From positions 1 to 5,660 of the forward strand of contig JAJYAH010000507.1 in the NCBI GenBank assembly GCA_021779635.1: a DNA stretch of 5,660 nt, read 5' to 3'. The translations under genes and the position numbers were made by a program. This document shows positions 1 to 5,434 of this stretch, one piece after another; within the stretch, counting starts at the first letter, position 1, and each line of letters starts with the position of its first letter. The notes under the pieces are model-generated. The model did no database searches and had not been told where the DNA came from. It saw nothing but the letters and a program-made list of their open reading frames with translations. Source of the DNA: Pseudomonadota bacterium. GTDB lineage: Bacteria; Pseudomonadota; Alphaproteobacteria; Rhizobiales; Xanthobacteraceae.

Positions 1-518
1 GAAAGTCTGTGCCCCGCCGCAAGGTCAACGACATCCGTTCCGAGCGTCATGCGAATTTTGCCCGATACGAGGTAAAGGTGCTCGATCGTACCCGGCGCGT
101 GAGGTGGAAATGGCCCCGCCGATGTGTGCGGCGGCACCACATAGCGCAGGAACTCGACTTCGCTGCCGGCGACGGTGGGAGCAAAACGATCGCGCTTGGA
201 ACCTGTGCCCGGTTCGACAAGCCACTGACGCTCGGACGCTCTCAGGACACGCATCCGCGCCGGCGCTGGACTATCGACCAGTACGGAAAGTGGCATCTCC
301 AGCGCCTCAGCAAGGGCGGCGAGCGTGGAAATTGTCGGCGATTTCATGCCGCGCTCCACATCGGAGATCATGGACGCGGAGACGCCGCTCCTGCCCGCGA
401 GTGCGCGCACGGTCAATCCCATCTCCCCTCGTCGTCTGCGGATGACCTGGGAAATTCGGGTCAGAAGGTCGTTCTCTTTAGCGGACAAAATCGCTAATCC
501 GTTCGTTATAGTTGACAT
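1..518 (-). CDS. XRE-family transcriptional regulator with C-terminal cupin sensor domain (3' end cut by window edge)
   Basis: This is an open reading frame without a stop from the ATG at 518-516 to the window edge, giving 172 residues; the C-terminus lies outside. Residues about 19-81 form a lambda-repressor-like HTH (LTVRALAGRSGVSASMISDV around residues 35-54, then ERG..SPTISTLAALAEAL). Residues from about 110 form the start of a cupin barrel (EFLRYVVPPH..., then EHLYLVSGKIRMTLG). The family usually has about 180-200 residues, so little is missing. Such proteins bind operators through the HTH and sense a small ligand in the cupin pocket, usually acting as local repressors. It is divergent from the cupin/EthD/hydratase genes, and its start codon overlaps their -35 box, which suggests it controls them and itself. 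One predicted operator copy lies inside its own 5' coding region. The family call is firm; the ligand is unknown. Confidence 0.9.
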   Translation of the reverse strand, partial: MSTITNGLAILSAKENDLLTRISQVIRRRRGEMGLTVRALAGRSGVSASMISDVERGMKSPTISTLAALAEALEMPLSVLVDSPAPARMRVLRASERQWLVEPGTGSKRDRFAPTVAGSEVEFLRYVVPPHTSAGPFPPHAPGTIEHLYLVSGKIRMTLGTDVVDLAAGHRL

Positions 519-562
519 GATTATGTGATCGCTTTAGGATACGTATGTTCGCTTTAGAGGAC
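471..562. promoter_or_regulatory. Predicted operator array: three copies of a 16-bp imperfect palindrome
   Basis: The copies lie at 471-486 (GTTCTCTTTAGCGGAC), 527-542 (GATCGCTTTAGGATAC) and 547-562 (GTTCGCTTTAGAGGAC). The first and third agree at 14 of 16 positions; the middle copy matches the third at 12 of 16. Each outer copy is an imperfect palindrome, and the similarity between them continues two bases further, into AA. The middle copy covers the shared -10 region, the third covers the cupin transcription start, and the first lies in the regulator's 5' coding region. Copies two and three are 20 bp apart, about two helical turns. Binding by the adjacent XRE protein is inferred. Confidence 0.6.
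512..540 (+). promoter_or_regulatory. Sigma-70-type promoter of the cupin gene
   Basis: A perfect TTGACA at 512-517 is followed after exactly 17 bp by TAGGAT at 535-540 (4 of 6 matches to TATAAT). Transcription should begin near 546-548. That places the first possible ATG of the downstream gene (545) at or before the transcript start, so the later starts at 575 or 587 are favoured. The -35 box overlaps the start codon of the divergent regulator gene. Confidence 0.7.
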
Positions 563-564
563 AA
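536..564 (-). promoter_or_regulatory. Probable promoter of the XRE regulator gene, overlapping the cupin promoter
   Basis: Read on the minus strand, TTGTCC (564-559) is followed by a 17-bp spacer and TATCCT (541-536). Each box matches consensus at 4 of 6 positions. Transcription would begin near 529, about 10 nt before the regulator ATG. The two -10 boxes share positions 536-540, so the two promoters would compete for polymerase and one bound repressor could block both. Confidence 0.45.
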
Positions 565-586
565 TGGAAATCTGATGGAGTCGATC

Positions 587-1015
587 ATGGTCGCGAGGGA
601 TTGGCGGAATGATGGAGTGAGAGTGGTGCGAGCGGCTGCCCAGCGATTGGCGCTAGCTTCGGGCCGGGGCCGAGCCACCGCGTTTGATTTTGCAGGGACC
701 GGTGGCTCGAAGATCTGGATGGGGACTGTGACAATGCAGCCGAATGGACGAACTGGCGCCCATCACCACGACACGCACGAAGTAGCACTTTACGTCAACA
801 AAGGCCGGAGCCAGATCCGGTGGGGTGAGCATCTGGAGTATGTGACGGAGGTCGGCCCGGGCGATTTTGTCTACTTTGCGCCCGGAGTGCCTCATGAAGA
901 ACTCAATCCGGATCCCAGCGAGGTCGTCGAATTCGTCGTCGTGCGCAGCGATAATTCAGCAATTCGCATCGCTCTTGACGTCGAAGCTGTCAGTCATCCG
1001 GAGACAGTCGGTTAG
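587..1015 (+). CDS. Small single-domain cupin protein, putative metal-binding
   Basis: From the ATG at 587 the product has 142 residues. That start has GGAG at 577-580 with a 6-nt gap; the ATG at 575 in the same frame is also possible, while the one at 545 lies at the predicted transcription start. Cupin motif 1 is seen at residues 54-73 (G...HHHDTHE......G) and motif 2 at 92-107 (GDFVYFAPGVPHEELN). The expected metal ligands are present: His59, His61, Glu65 and His103. No signal peptide or membrane segment is seen. Cupins of this size include dioxygenases, isomerases and simple binding proteins, so no reaction can be assigned. It is the first gene of the plus-strand unit facing the XRE/cupin regulator, and a role in the same catabolic route as the next two genes is inferred. 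Confidence 0.87.
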   Translation: MVARDWRNDGVRVVRAAAQRLALASGRGRATAFDFAGTGGSKIWMGTVTMQPNGRTGAHHHDTHEVALYVNKGRSQIRWGEHLEYVTEVGPGDFVYFAPGVPHEELNPDPSEVVEFVVVRSDNSAIRIALDVEAVSHPETVG

Positions 1016-1030
1016 ATAGTAAATAGCCCA

Positions 1031-1079
1031 TGCGCGTCGCCGTATGCCAGGAAATCGACATTCCTGACTTGGACGCGCA
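1031..1079 (+). other. Nested inverted repeats in the cupin-EthD gap, possible mRNA structure
   Basis: The 200 bp between the cupin stop and the EthD start carry no convincing gene. Near the upstream end, an 8-bp arm TGCGCGTC (1031-1038) pairs perfectly with GACGCGCA (1072-1079). Nested inside it, CAGGAA (1048-1053) pairs with TTCCTG (1061-1066) around a 7-nt loop. The result is a two-stem hairpin with an internal loop of 9 and 5 nt. No T-run follows, so it does not look like a standard terminator. It could separate or stabilise the two parts of a polycistronic message, or be chance. The rest of the gap shows only an 8-bp tandem duplication (CGAGAGAT twice, 1115-1130). Confidence 0.3.
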
Positions 1080-1215
1080 AAGGCCACCCCATTGCAAGTT
1101 TGAGCCCGAGGCTTCGAGAGATCGAGAGATGCCTGCGCCCCTCTTGCGCCTTCGCCGGCAGACGGGTTTGACCAGGGGCCGTGCAGGCCAATCGAGATGC
1201 GAACGGAGTGGTGGA

Positions 1216-1590
1216 ATGAAGGTCCTCTACTGTTTGAAGCGGCTTCCGAGTCTGACACCCGACCAATTTCTAAAATATTGGTTGGAGGTGCACGGACCGC
1301 TTGTGCGCGCAAATCAGAGCGTCTTGCGCATCGTACGATATATCCAGGTCCATACGGATCGTGGGCCGTTCCTCGAAAAGCTGCGCGGTTTCCGCGGCTC
1401 GCCCGAACCCTATGATGGGGTGGCGGAGATTTGGTACGAGAGCCGAGAAGCTCTGGAAACATTGGGACGTGATCCCGCCGCACGCGAGGCTAGCCGGCTA
1501 TTGTATGAGGACGAGCAGCGCTTCGTCGATTCGGCGCGATCGCCGATATGGTTCGGCGACGAGCACAGCATTATCGGGAGACTTGGATGA
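1216..1590 (+). CDS. EthD-domain protein
   Basis: The product has 124 residues from the ATG at 1216, preceded by GGAG at 1205-1208 with a 7-nt gap. An upstream in-frame ATG at 1030 would add 62 Arg-rich residues unlike the family, so it was not used. The EthD signature is clear: a short beta strand (MKVLYCLKRLPSL), then F18..YW22...HGPL (26-29), a central YDGVAEIWYES (66-76), and a late DEQRFVD near residues 99-105. The length is typical for a one-domain ferredoxin-like alpha/beta-barrel protein. Family members accompany catabolic and polyketide-type gene sets; some act as small accessory enzymes on aromatic or CoA-linked substrates, and many are uncharacterised. Its stop overlaps the hydratase start in ATGA, which implies translational coupling and work on the same route. 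Confidence 0.9.
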   Translation: MKVLYCLKRLPSLTPDQFLKYWLEVHGPLVRANQSVLRIVRYIQVHTDRGPFLEKLRGFRGSPEPYDGVAEIWYESREALETLGRDPAAREASRLLYEDEQRFVDSARSPIWFGDEHSIIGRLG

Positions 1591-2378
1591 TGCCCGCCAT
1601 TCTGAAGTTCGAAACAAAGAATGCCGTGGCGGTGCTGACGTTGAACCGCCCTGAGAAGCTGAACGCACTGAACAACGACCTGTTGAGCGCAATCGTGGAC
1701 GCGCTGGACCGGATCGAGTTGGACGAGACGCTGCGTGCCGTCGTCATTACCGGGGCAGGGCGCGCGTTCAGCGCCGGAGCCGATATCGTGGCCTTTCAAC
1801 GCCACATGCAAGCTGGCCCGGCCGAAGCGGTCGCGCACTTCATGCGCCCAGGCCATCACATGACCAGGCGCGTCGAGAGTTTTTCCAAGCCGGTTATCGC
1901 TGCTGTGAACGGGCTTGCCTTCGGCGGCGGATGCGAGTTGGTCGAAGCCTGTCACATTGCGCTCGCAGCGGAAGAGGCCAGTTTCTCGAAGGCCGAGATC
2001 AACATCGGCATCATCCCGACCTTTGGCGGCACGCAGCGCCTGCCACGCAACGTCGGACGAAAGGTCGCACTAGAATTAATTCTCACCGGTCGAGAGTTCG
2101 ATGCGGCTGAAGCCGCCCGGCTCGGCCTAGTTAACCGCGTGGTGCCCGCGCCCGACCTCCTCACCGCTGCGCTCGCGCTTGCTTCAGACCTGACGTGCAA
2201 AGCGCCCCACACAATCGCGGCGGCGCTCGCAGCCGTGCACCGCGGCATGGATGCTTCGATCGATGATGGGCTTGCGATTGAGGAAGCTGCGTTCGCCCGT
2301 ATAGTACCAACCCACGACGCCAATGAAGGCGTGGCAGCTTTCGTGGAGAAGCGCCCGCCAGCCTTTCTGGGGCGGTAA
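1587..2378 (+). CDS. Enoyl-CoA hydratase/isomerase (crotonase) family protein
   Basis: The product has 263 residues from the ATG at 1587, which overlaps the EthD stop (ATGA) and follows GGGAG at 1576-1580 with a 6-nt gap. The crotonase fold is complete: LNRPEKLNALN (19-29), the CoA/oxyanion segment FSAGADI (61-67), GLAFGGGCEL (109-118) and the IIPTFGGTQRLPR segment (142-154). Both glutamates of true hydratases are present, Glu117 in GGGCEL and Glu137 in KAEINIG, so the expected reaction is syn-addition of water to a 2-enoyl-CoA. Gly114 aligns with the second oxyanion-hole residue. The length is normal and no lesion is seen. It closes the cupin/EthD/hydratase set. The CoA substrate is not readable from sequence, so fadB- or paaF-type names are not justified. 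Confidence 0.95.
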   Translation: MMPAILKFETKNAVAVLTLNRPEKLNALNNDLLSAIVDALDRIELDETLRAVVITGAGRAFSAGADIVAFQRHMQAGPAEAVAHFMRPGHHMTRRVESFSKPVIAAVNGLAFGGGCELVEACHIALAAEEASFSKAEINIGIIPTFGGTQRLPRNVGRKVALELILTGREFDAAEAARLGLVNRVVPAPDLLTAALALASDLTCKAPHTIAAALAAVHRGMDASIDDGLAIEEAAFARIVPTHDANEGVAAFVEKRPPAFLGR

Positions 2379-2382
2379 CAAA

Positions 2383-2409
2383 CTGATAGGCCAGAATAAT
2401 TTATATAAT
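2383..2409 (+). promoter_or_regulatory. Probable promoter of the HAD hydrolase gene
   Basis: A perfect TATAAT at 2404-2409 sits in an AT-rich island in the 75-bp gap between the hydratase stop and the HAD start. CTGATA at 2383-2388 (4 of 6 matches to TTGACA) lies 15 bp upstream, a short spacer. Transcription would start near 2415, leaving a leader of about 38 nt that ends with GGGGAG (2440-2445), 8 nt before the ATG. This suggests the HAD gene is transcribed on its own rather than with the preceding set. Confidence 0.45.
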
Positions 2410-2453
2410 GGAGCCCCTATAAACACGCCCGTTCGTCCTGGGGAGTTTTCCCG

Positions 2454-3128
2454 ATGCCGCAAAACGCCGGGCGTGCGCTGCTGTTCGACATCGACGGCAC
2501 GCTGGCCGAGACCGATCCGCTGCACCTGGAGGCGTTCAACCGGGTGTTCGGGCCGCGCGGCCATGCGTTCGATCATGCGCGCTTCGCCCGTGAGCTGCAG
2601 GGCTTTTCCAATGCCTCGATCAGCGAGCGCTTTCTCGCCGACGAAACCGCGGAGCGCCAAGCGGCGATCATGGCCGAGAAGGAAGAGACCTTCCGCACGC
2701 TGGTTGCCGGCAAGATCCAGCCTCTGCCGGGGTTGATGGCGCTGCTCGACCGCGCCGATGAGGCCGGCGTGCCGATGGTGGCGGTGACCAATGCGCCGCG
2801 GCTGAATGCGGAAATGCTGCTGAGCGGTCTCGGGATCACGCAACGGTTCAAGGCGTTGGTCATCGGCGACGAGCTCGCCCACAGCAAGCCGCACCCGATG
2901 CCCTATCTGGAGGGTCTGCGCGCGGCGAACGGCTCGCCCGGCGTCTCGCTCGCGTTCGAGGATTCGCGTTCCGGCATTCGCTCCGCCTCGGCCGCCGGCA
3001 TTCCCACGATCGGCATCCGCACGAGCCTCAGCCATGACGACATGGTCGCCGCCGGCGCCTGCATGACCGCGCGCAGCTTCGCCGATCCGGAGCTGCTCGA
3101 GCGCGTGGCGAGGGCGATGGCGTGGTGA
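2454..3128 (+). CDS. HAD-superfamily hydrolase, phosphoglycolate phosphatase/beta-phosphoglucomutase-like
   Basis: The product has 224 residues with all four HAD motifs. Motif I is FDIDGTL (nucleophile Asp12, acid/base Asp14); motif II is VAVTNAP (Thr112); motif III is Lys145 in HSKPHPMPY; motif IV is FEDSRSGIRSASAAG with Glu169 and Asp170 for magnesium. The helical cap lies between motifs I and II (about residues 17-90), as in subfamily I enzymes that hydrolyse small phosphate esters such as 2-phosphoglycolate or sugar phosphates. The substrate cannot be chosen by motif alone. The start is supported by GGGGAG eight nt upstream. It has a promoter-like sequence of its own and strong G/C preference at third codon positions, so it looks like a housekeeping-type neighbour unrelated to the genes around it. 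It converges with ftrA. Confidence 0.92.
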   Translation: MPQNAGRALLFDIDGTLAETDPLHLEAFNRVFGPRGHAFDHARFARELQGFSNASISERFLADETAERQAAIMAEKEETFRTLVAGKIQPLPGLMALLDRADEAGVPMVAVTNAPRLNAEMLLSGLGITQRFKALVIGDELAHSKPHPMPYLEGLRAANGSPGVSLAFEDSRSGIRSASAAGIPTIGIRTSLSHDDMVAAGACMTARSFADPELLERVARAMAW

Positions 3129-3186
3129 AGCTTCAATTCGCCAGCCGGCGTCGCGGTCCAGCAACGCCGTCACCGAGATTCTGCTT

Positions 3187-3224
3187 GACTGGTCGCAGTC
3201 CATTCAGGACGCGTTCGACTCCTG
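3187..3224. other. Two small hairpins in the convergent HAD/ftrA gap
   Basis: The 96-bp gap between the HAD stop and the ftrA stop contains GACTG-GTCG-CAGTC (3187-3200), a perfect 5-bp stem with a 4-nt loop. It also contains CAGGA (3205-3209) pairing with TCCTG (3220-3224) around a 10-nt loop. Their place between two converging stops would suit a bidirectional terminator, but neither is followed by a T-run on either strand. I see no gene in this gap. Confidence 0.2.
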
Positions 3225-4268
3225 TCAAGCCGAAGTGGCCGTCGTCCGTCGCGAAGGCGACAGCACCGACGGTGAGGTGCTCGGCACCGATCCGCTCGGC
3301 TGCAGTTGCTCGGCCCAAAATCTCGATCTGTATGTGGCCGGCGTCAGCCCGACGGCTGCACGAAAGTGGTTGCGAAAGTTGGTAGACGTTCCACATCCGG
3401 TATGAGAAGCAATAGCTTCGATCGAGAGCGTTGTTTCTTCCAGCAGCTCTCGAGCTCGGTTCAGGCGCTCGTTCCGCAGCCACTCTCCCGGCGCCGTTCC
3501 GGTGGCTTCCCGGATGTGGCGCTGAATGCTGCGGACGCTGACATGCGCTTCCCGCGCCATTCGTTCGATCGGCCACGATTCTTCGAGCCGACGACGGATT
3601 GTATCCAGCAGTGTCGATAGCCGGGTTCCCGAAGGCGGGGGCACCGGTCTCTCCATGAATTGCGCCTGCCCGCCGTCGCGGTGAGCCGCGACCACGAGCC
3701 TCCGCGCAACGCTGTTGGCGGCTTTCGCTCCGAAATCCTTCCGGACGACATGGATACACAGATCGAGGCCGGCTGCGCTTCCTGCGGAGGTCAGGATGCT
3801 GCCTTCGTCGACATAAAGGGCACGTGGCTCCACGGTGATGTCGGGATAGGCGGAGGCCAACTTCGCAACGTGATGCCAATGCGTCGTCGCGCGCTTGCCA
3901 GAGAGCACCCCGCTCTGAGCGAGTACGAATGCACCACCGCAGATCGAGACGATCCGGCTGCCCCTGGCATGTGCAGCACAGAGCGTTTGAGTAAGTGCCT
4001 CGGACGCCTTGGCGTCGGGTCCTCGCCAACCGGGAACGACGATTGTGTCTGCCTCTTCGCACAGTTCCAGGCCGCCATTGGGAACTACGAGGAGCCCGCC
4101 CGCTCCGCGAATGGGGCCGGGGTCGGCCGCGACGGTCACGCACTGATACCAGCCAGCACCCATTTCTGGTCGGCAAAGCCCAAAGACCTCGAACGCGCAT
4201 CCGAACTCGAACGTGCAGAGGCTATCATAAACGATGATGGCGATGAGCGGTCTCGGACGGTTTGGCAT
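3225..4268 (-). CDS. ftrA: FtrA-type transcriptional regulator (DJ-1/PfpI domain plus AraC HTH, GlxA-like)
   Basis: The product has 347 residues from the ATG at 4268-4266 (MPNRPRPLIAIIVYD). That start fits the family N-terminus, and AAGGA lies just 2 nt upstream, an unusually short gap. Residues about 8-195 form a DJ-1/PfpI domain: CTFEFGCAFEVFGL (18-31), the nucleophile-elbow strand SICGGAF with Cys110, TTHW (128-131) and LTSAGSAAGLDLC (159-171). Residues about 218-317 form an AraC domain with two HTH units, IERMAREAHVSVRSIQRH and SIEAIASHTGCGTSTNFRNH. The AANSVARRLVVAAHRDGGQ segment (183-201) is typical of FtrA. The protein is cytoplasmic and DNA-binding. A Ser/Pro/Thr-rich tail of about 30 residues after the AraC domain is not usual for the family. 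It diverges from a GST gene across 115 bp holding a perfect palindrome, so control of both genes is likely. Confidence 0.92.
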   Translation of the reverse strand: MPNRPRPLIAIIVYDSLCTFEFGCAFEVFGLCRPEMGAGWYQCVTVAADPGPIRGAGGLLVVPNGGLELCEEADTIVVPGWRGPDAKASEALTQTLCAAHARGSRIVSICGGAFVLAQSGVLSGKRATTHWHHVAKLASAYPDITVEPRALYVDEGSILTSAGSAAGLDLCIHVVRKDFGAKAANSVARRLVVAAHRDGGQAQFMERPVPPPSGTRLSTLLDTIRRRLEESWPIERMAREAHVSVRSIQRHIREATGTAPGEWLRNERLNRARELLEETTLSIEAIASHTGCGTSTNFRNHFRAAVGLTPATYRSRFWAEQLQPSGSVPSTSPSVLSPSRRTTATSA

Positions 4269-4280
4269 GATCCTTACGTT

Positions 4281-4299
4281 AGTGGCCATATAGGCCACT
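4281..4299. promoter_or_regulatory. Perfect 7+5+7 palindrome, candidate FtrA operator
   Basis: AGTGGCC (4281-4287) and GGCCACT (4293-4299) are perfect inverted repeats around ATATA. The site ends 12 bp upstream of the ftrA ATG and about 85 bp upstream of the GST start. On the minus strand TTGCCA (4304-4299, 5 of 6 matches to a -35 box) abuts the palindrome; a -10 candidate 17 bp further on (TAACGT) is poor. The site could thus serve autorepression of ftrA, activation of the GST gene, or both. Binding by FtrA is inferred from position and symmetry only. Confidence 0.5.
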
Positions 4300-4383
4300 G
4301 GCAACATTATGGCGCCTGCGGCTAGGCTTACCTCCGCGGCAAAGAACGCGTGTCGAAAGAACAATTGAAGGTAAGGCTGAAAG

Positions 4384-4998
4384 ATGAAGCTGATCGGTAT
4401 GCTGGATTCGCCCTATGTCAGGCGCGTGGCGATCTCGCTGAACTTGCTCGAACTGCCGTTCTCTCATGCACCGCTTTCTGTATTCAGCGCCTTCGATGCC
4501 TTTGCGGCGATCAATCCGGTCGTGAAAGCCCCGTCGCTCGTGACGGACGACGGGATCGTGCTCATGGATTCGACCCTGATCCTCGGGCACGCAGAGCGCC
4601 TAGCCGCGCCGAGCCGCAGCCTTGTGCCGCAAGATCTGCAAACCCACGCCCGCGCCCTGAGGATTGTTGGCTTGGCGCTCGCGGCGTGCGAGAAGACGGT
4701 GCAGATCGTTTACGAGCACAATCTCCGGCCTGAAGAAAAGCGGCATCAACCGTGGCTCGATCGAGTGCATCGCCAGCTTCGCTCCGCCTACCAGTTGCTC
4801 GAAGCCGAAATCAGGCATGCCGATCCCTGGATTTTCGGAGATCGTCCACTCCAAGCAGATATCACCAGCGCCGTCGCATTTCGCTTCAGTCGCGAGATGC
4901 TTCCCGATGCGATCGCTGCCGGGGCATTTCCCGGCCTATCCGCACTCTCCGGTCGAGCTGAGACAGCGGAAGCGTTTCGCGACTTCCCTTTCAATTGA
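4384..4998 (+). CDS. Glutathione S-transferase family protein (YibF-like)
   Basis: The product has 204 residues, with TAAGG at 4372-4376 seven nt before the ATG. The N-terminal thioredoxin-like domain (about 1-78) starts MKLIGMLDSPYVRRVAISL, with Ser9 in the position of the catalytic Ser/Cys. It continues with NPVVKAPSLV containing the cis-proline Pro50, and MDSTLIL with Asp62-Ser63, which hold the gamma-glutamyl group of glutathione. The all-helical C-terminal domain (about 85-200) contains DRPLQADITSAVAF with the conserved Asp159 of the N-capping box. The protein most resembles E. coli YibF-type GSTs and is cytoplasmic. Expected chemistry is glutathione conjugation or a glutathione-dependent reduction; the substrate is unknown. 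It faces away from ftrA and shares its control region. Its 3' end abuts a LysR remnant, which may mark an old deletion junction. Confidence 0.9.
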   Translation: MKLIGMLDSPYVRRVAISLNLLELPFSHAPLSVFSAFDAFAAINPVVKAPSLVTDDGIVLMDSTLILGHAERLAAPSRSLVPQDLQTHARALRIVGLALAACEKTVQIVYEHNLRPEEKRHQPWLDRVHRQLRSAYQLLEAEIRHADPWIFGDRPLQADITSAVAFRFSREMLPDAIAAGAFPGLSALSGRAETAEAFRDFPFN

Positions 4999-5258
4999 TA
5001 CGCCTACGACATCACGTACGTGATGCAGCACTTGCGGGATTGGGGCCTGCTTTGTTCCCGTGTTATTTGGGCGACCCTGTTTCCGGGTTGCGCCGTCTCA
5101 CGCCGAAGACATTGGCGGAGCCGCGGTCGGCGCTCTGGCTGCTCACCCATGACGATCTCAGACGCACCACCCGCATCCGCGCGACACCCAACTTCCTTGC
5201 GAGGGCATTCGCGTCGGAGCGTGGGCTGTTTGAGGGGAACGTCCTCGGCGCTAGATAA
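4995..5258 (+). pseudogene. C-terminal remnant of a LysR-family transcriptional regulator
   Basis: The frame (first codon a TTG at 4995, overlapping the GST stop region; homology begins near 5016) gives about 80 residues matching the end of LysR substrate-binding domains. It reads DAALAGLGPALFPCYLGD, then a conserved-looking LRRLTP, then SALWLLTHDDLRRTTRIRA, then a terminal NFLARAFASERGLFEG. The DNA-binding HTH and roughly the first 200 residues of a normal LysR protein are absent: upstream of the homology the sequence is the intact GST gene in another frame. No good ribosome-binding site precedes it. It is best called a 5'-deleted pseudogene. The remaining frame has no internal stop, so the loss may be fairly recent. 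Confidence 0.75.
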
Positions 5259-5283
5259 CTAGCGATAGGGGAGATTGTTGAGA

Positions 5284-5379
5284 GAGATGGCGCGCCATTC
5301 AGAATAAAACTGCGAACTCATATGTAATTGAAATTGCTATATAATTTATTGCAATCGATTCTATTGGGGGCGCCATCTC
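5284..5379. repeat. 96-bp AT-rich stretch bounded by 10-bp perfect inverted repeats
   Basis: GAGATGGCGC (5284-5293) and its exact complement GCGCCATCTC (5370-5379) bound an AT-rich core. Read inward, the two ends stay similar (CC at positions 12-13, then AGAAT at positions 18-22), so 17 of 22 positions agree. The left arm also contains the 12-bp palindrome ATGGCGCGCCAT. Inside the core are a TATAAT-like box (5340-5345) and ATTGC/GCAAT arms (5333-5337 and 5351-5355). I see no clear target-site duplication. It could be a very small MITE-like element or a regulatory structure. No gene is seen between 5259 and 5434. Confidence 0.35.
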
Positions 5380-5409
5380 GTCTGCTACGCCCCACGTCGG
5401 CGAATAAGC

Positions 5410-5424
5410 GGCGCAAAACGCGCC
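5410..5424 (-). terminator. Possible terminator hairpin of the right-edge minus-strand gene
   Basis: GGCGC-AAAAC-GCGCC is a perfect 5-bp GC stem with a 5-nt loop, located 10 nt past the stop of the minus-strand gene. Read on the minus strand it is followed by GCTTATTCG, which has only a weak T-run. An alternative longer pairing exists between GGGGGCGC (5366-5373) and GCGCCCCC (5420-5427). The position supports the call more than the sequence does. Confidence 0.3.
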
Positions 5425-5434
5425 CCCGGCTCTC

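Noticed and set aside
9..497. Plus-strand frames opposite the XRE regulator
   Set aside because: Basic, motif-free shadows; the minus strand encodes a clear HTH plus cupin protein.
545..586. Cupin gene start at ATG 545
   Set aside because: It coincides with the predicted transcription start and lies next to the third operator copy; the starts at 575 and 587 fit better, 587 having the best-spaced Shine-Dalgarno.
1030..1215. N-terminal extension of the EthD gene from an ATG at 1030
   Set aside because: The extra 62 residues do not look like the family, while the ATG at 1216 has a good ribosome-binding site and starts at the conserved first strand.
2352..2375. CCAG/CTGG hairpin at the end of the hydratase gene as a terminator
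   Set aside because: Only a 4-bp perfect stem, inside the coding sequence and without a following T-run.
2184..3203. Long minus-strand frame (339 residues) opposite the hydratase end and the HAD gene
   Set aside because: Arg/His/Gln-rich shadow with no family features; it covers two well-supported genes on the other strand and crosses the promoter gap.
3205..3224. GTTCGACTCC segment resembling a tRNA T-loop, possible tRNA fragment or attachment site
   Set aside because: No acceptor, anticodon or D-arm partners and no CCA end nearby; the stem is a simple 5-bp hairpin, and there is no integrase gene in the window.
3133..4200. Long minus-strand frame (355 residues) overlapping ftrA
   Set aside because: Arg-rich composition typical of an off-frame read of a GC-rich gene; the ftrA frame carries all the domain motifs.
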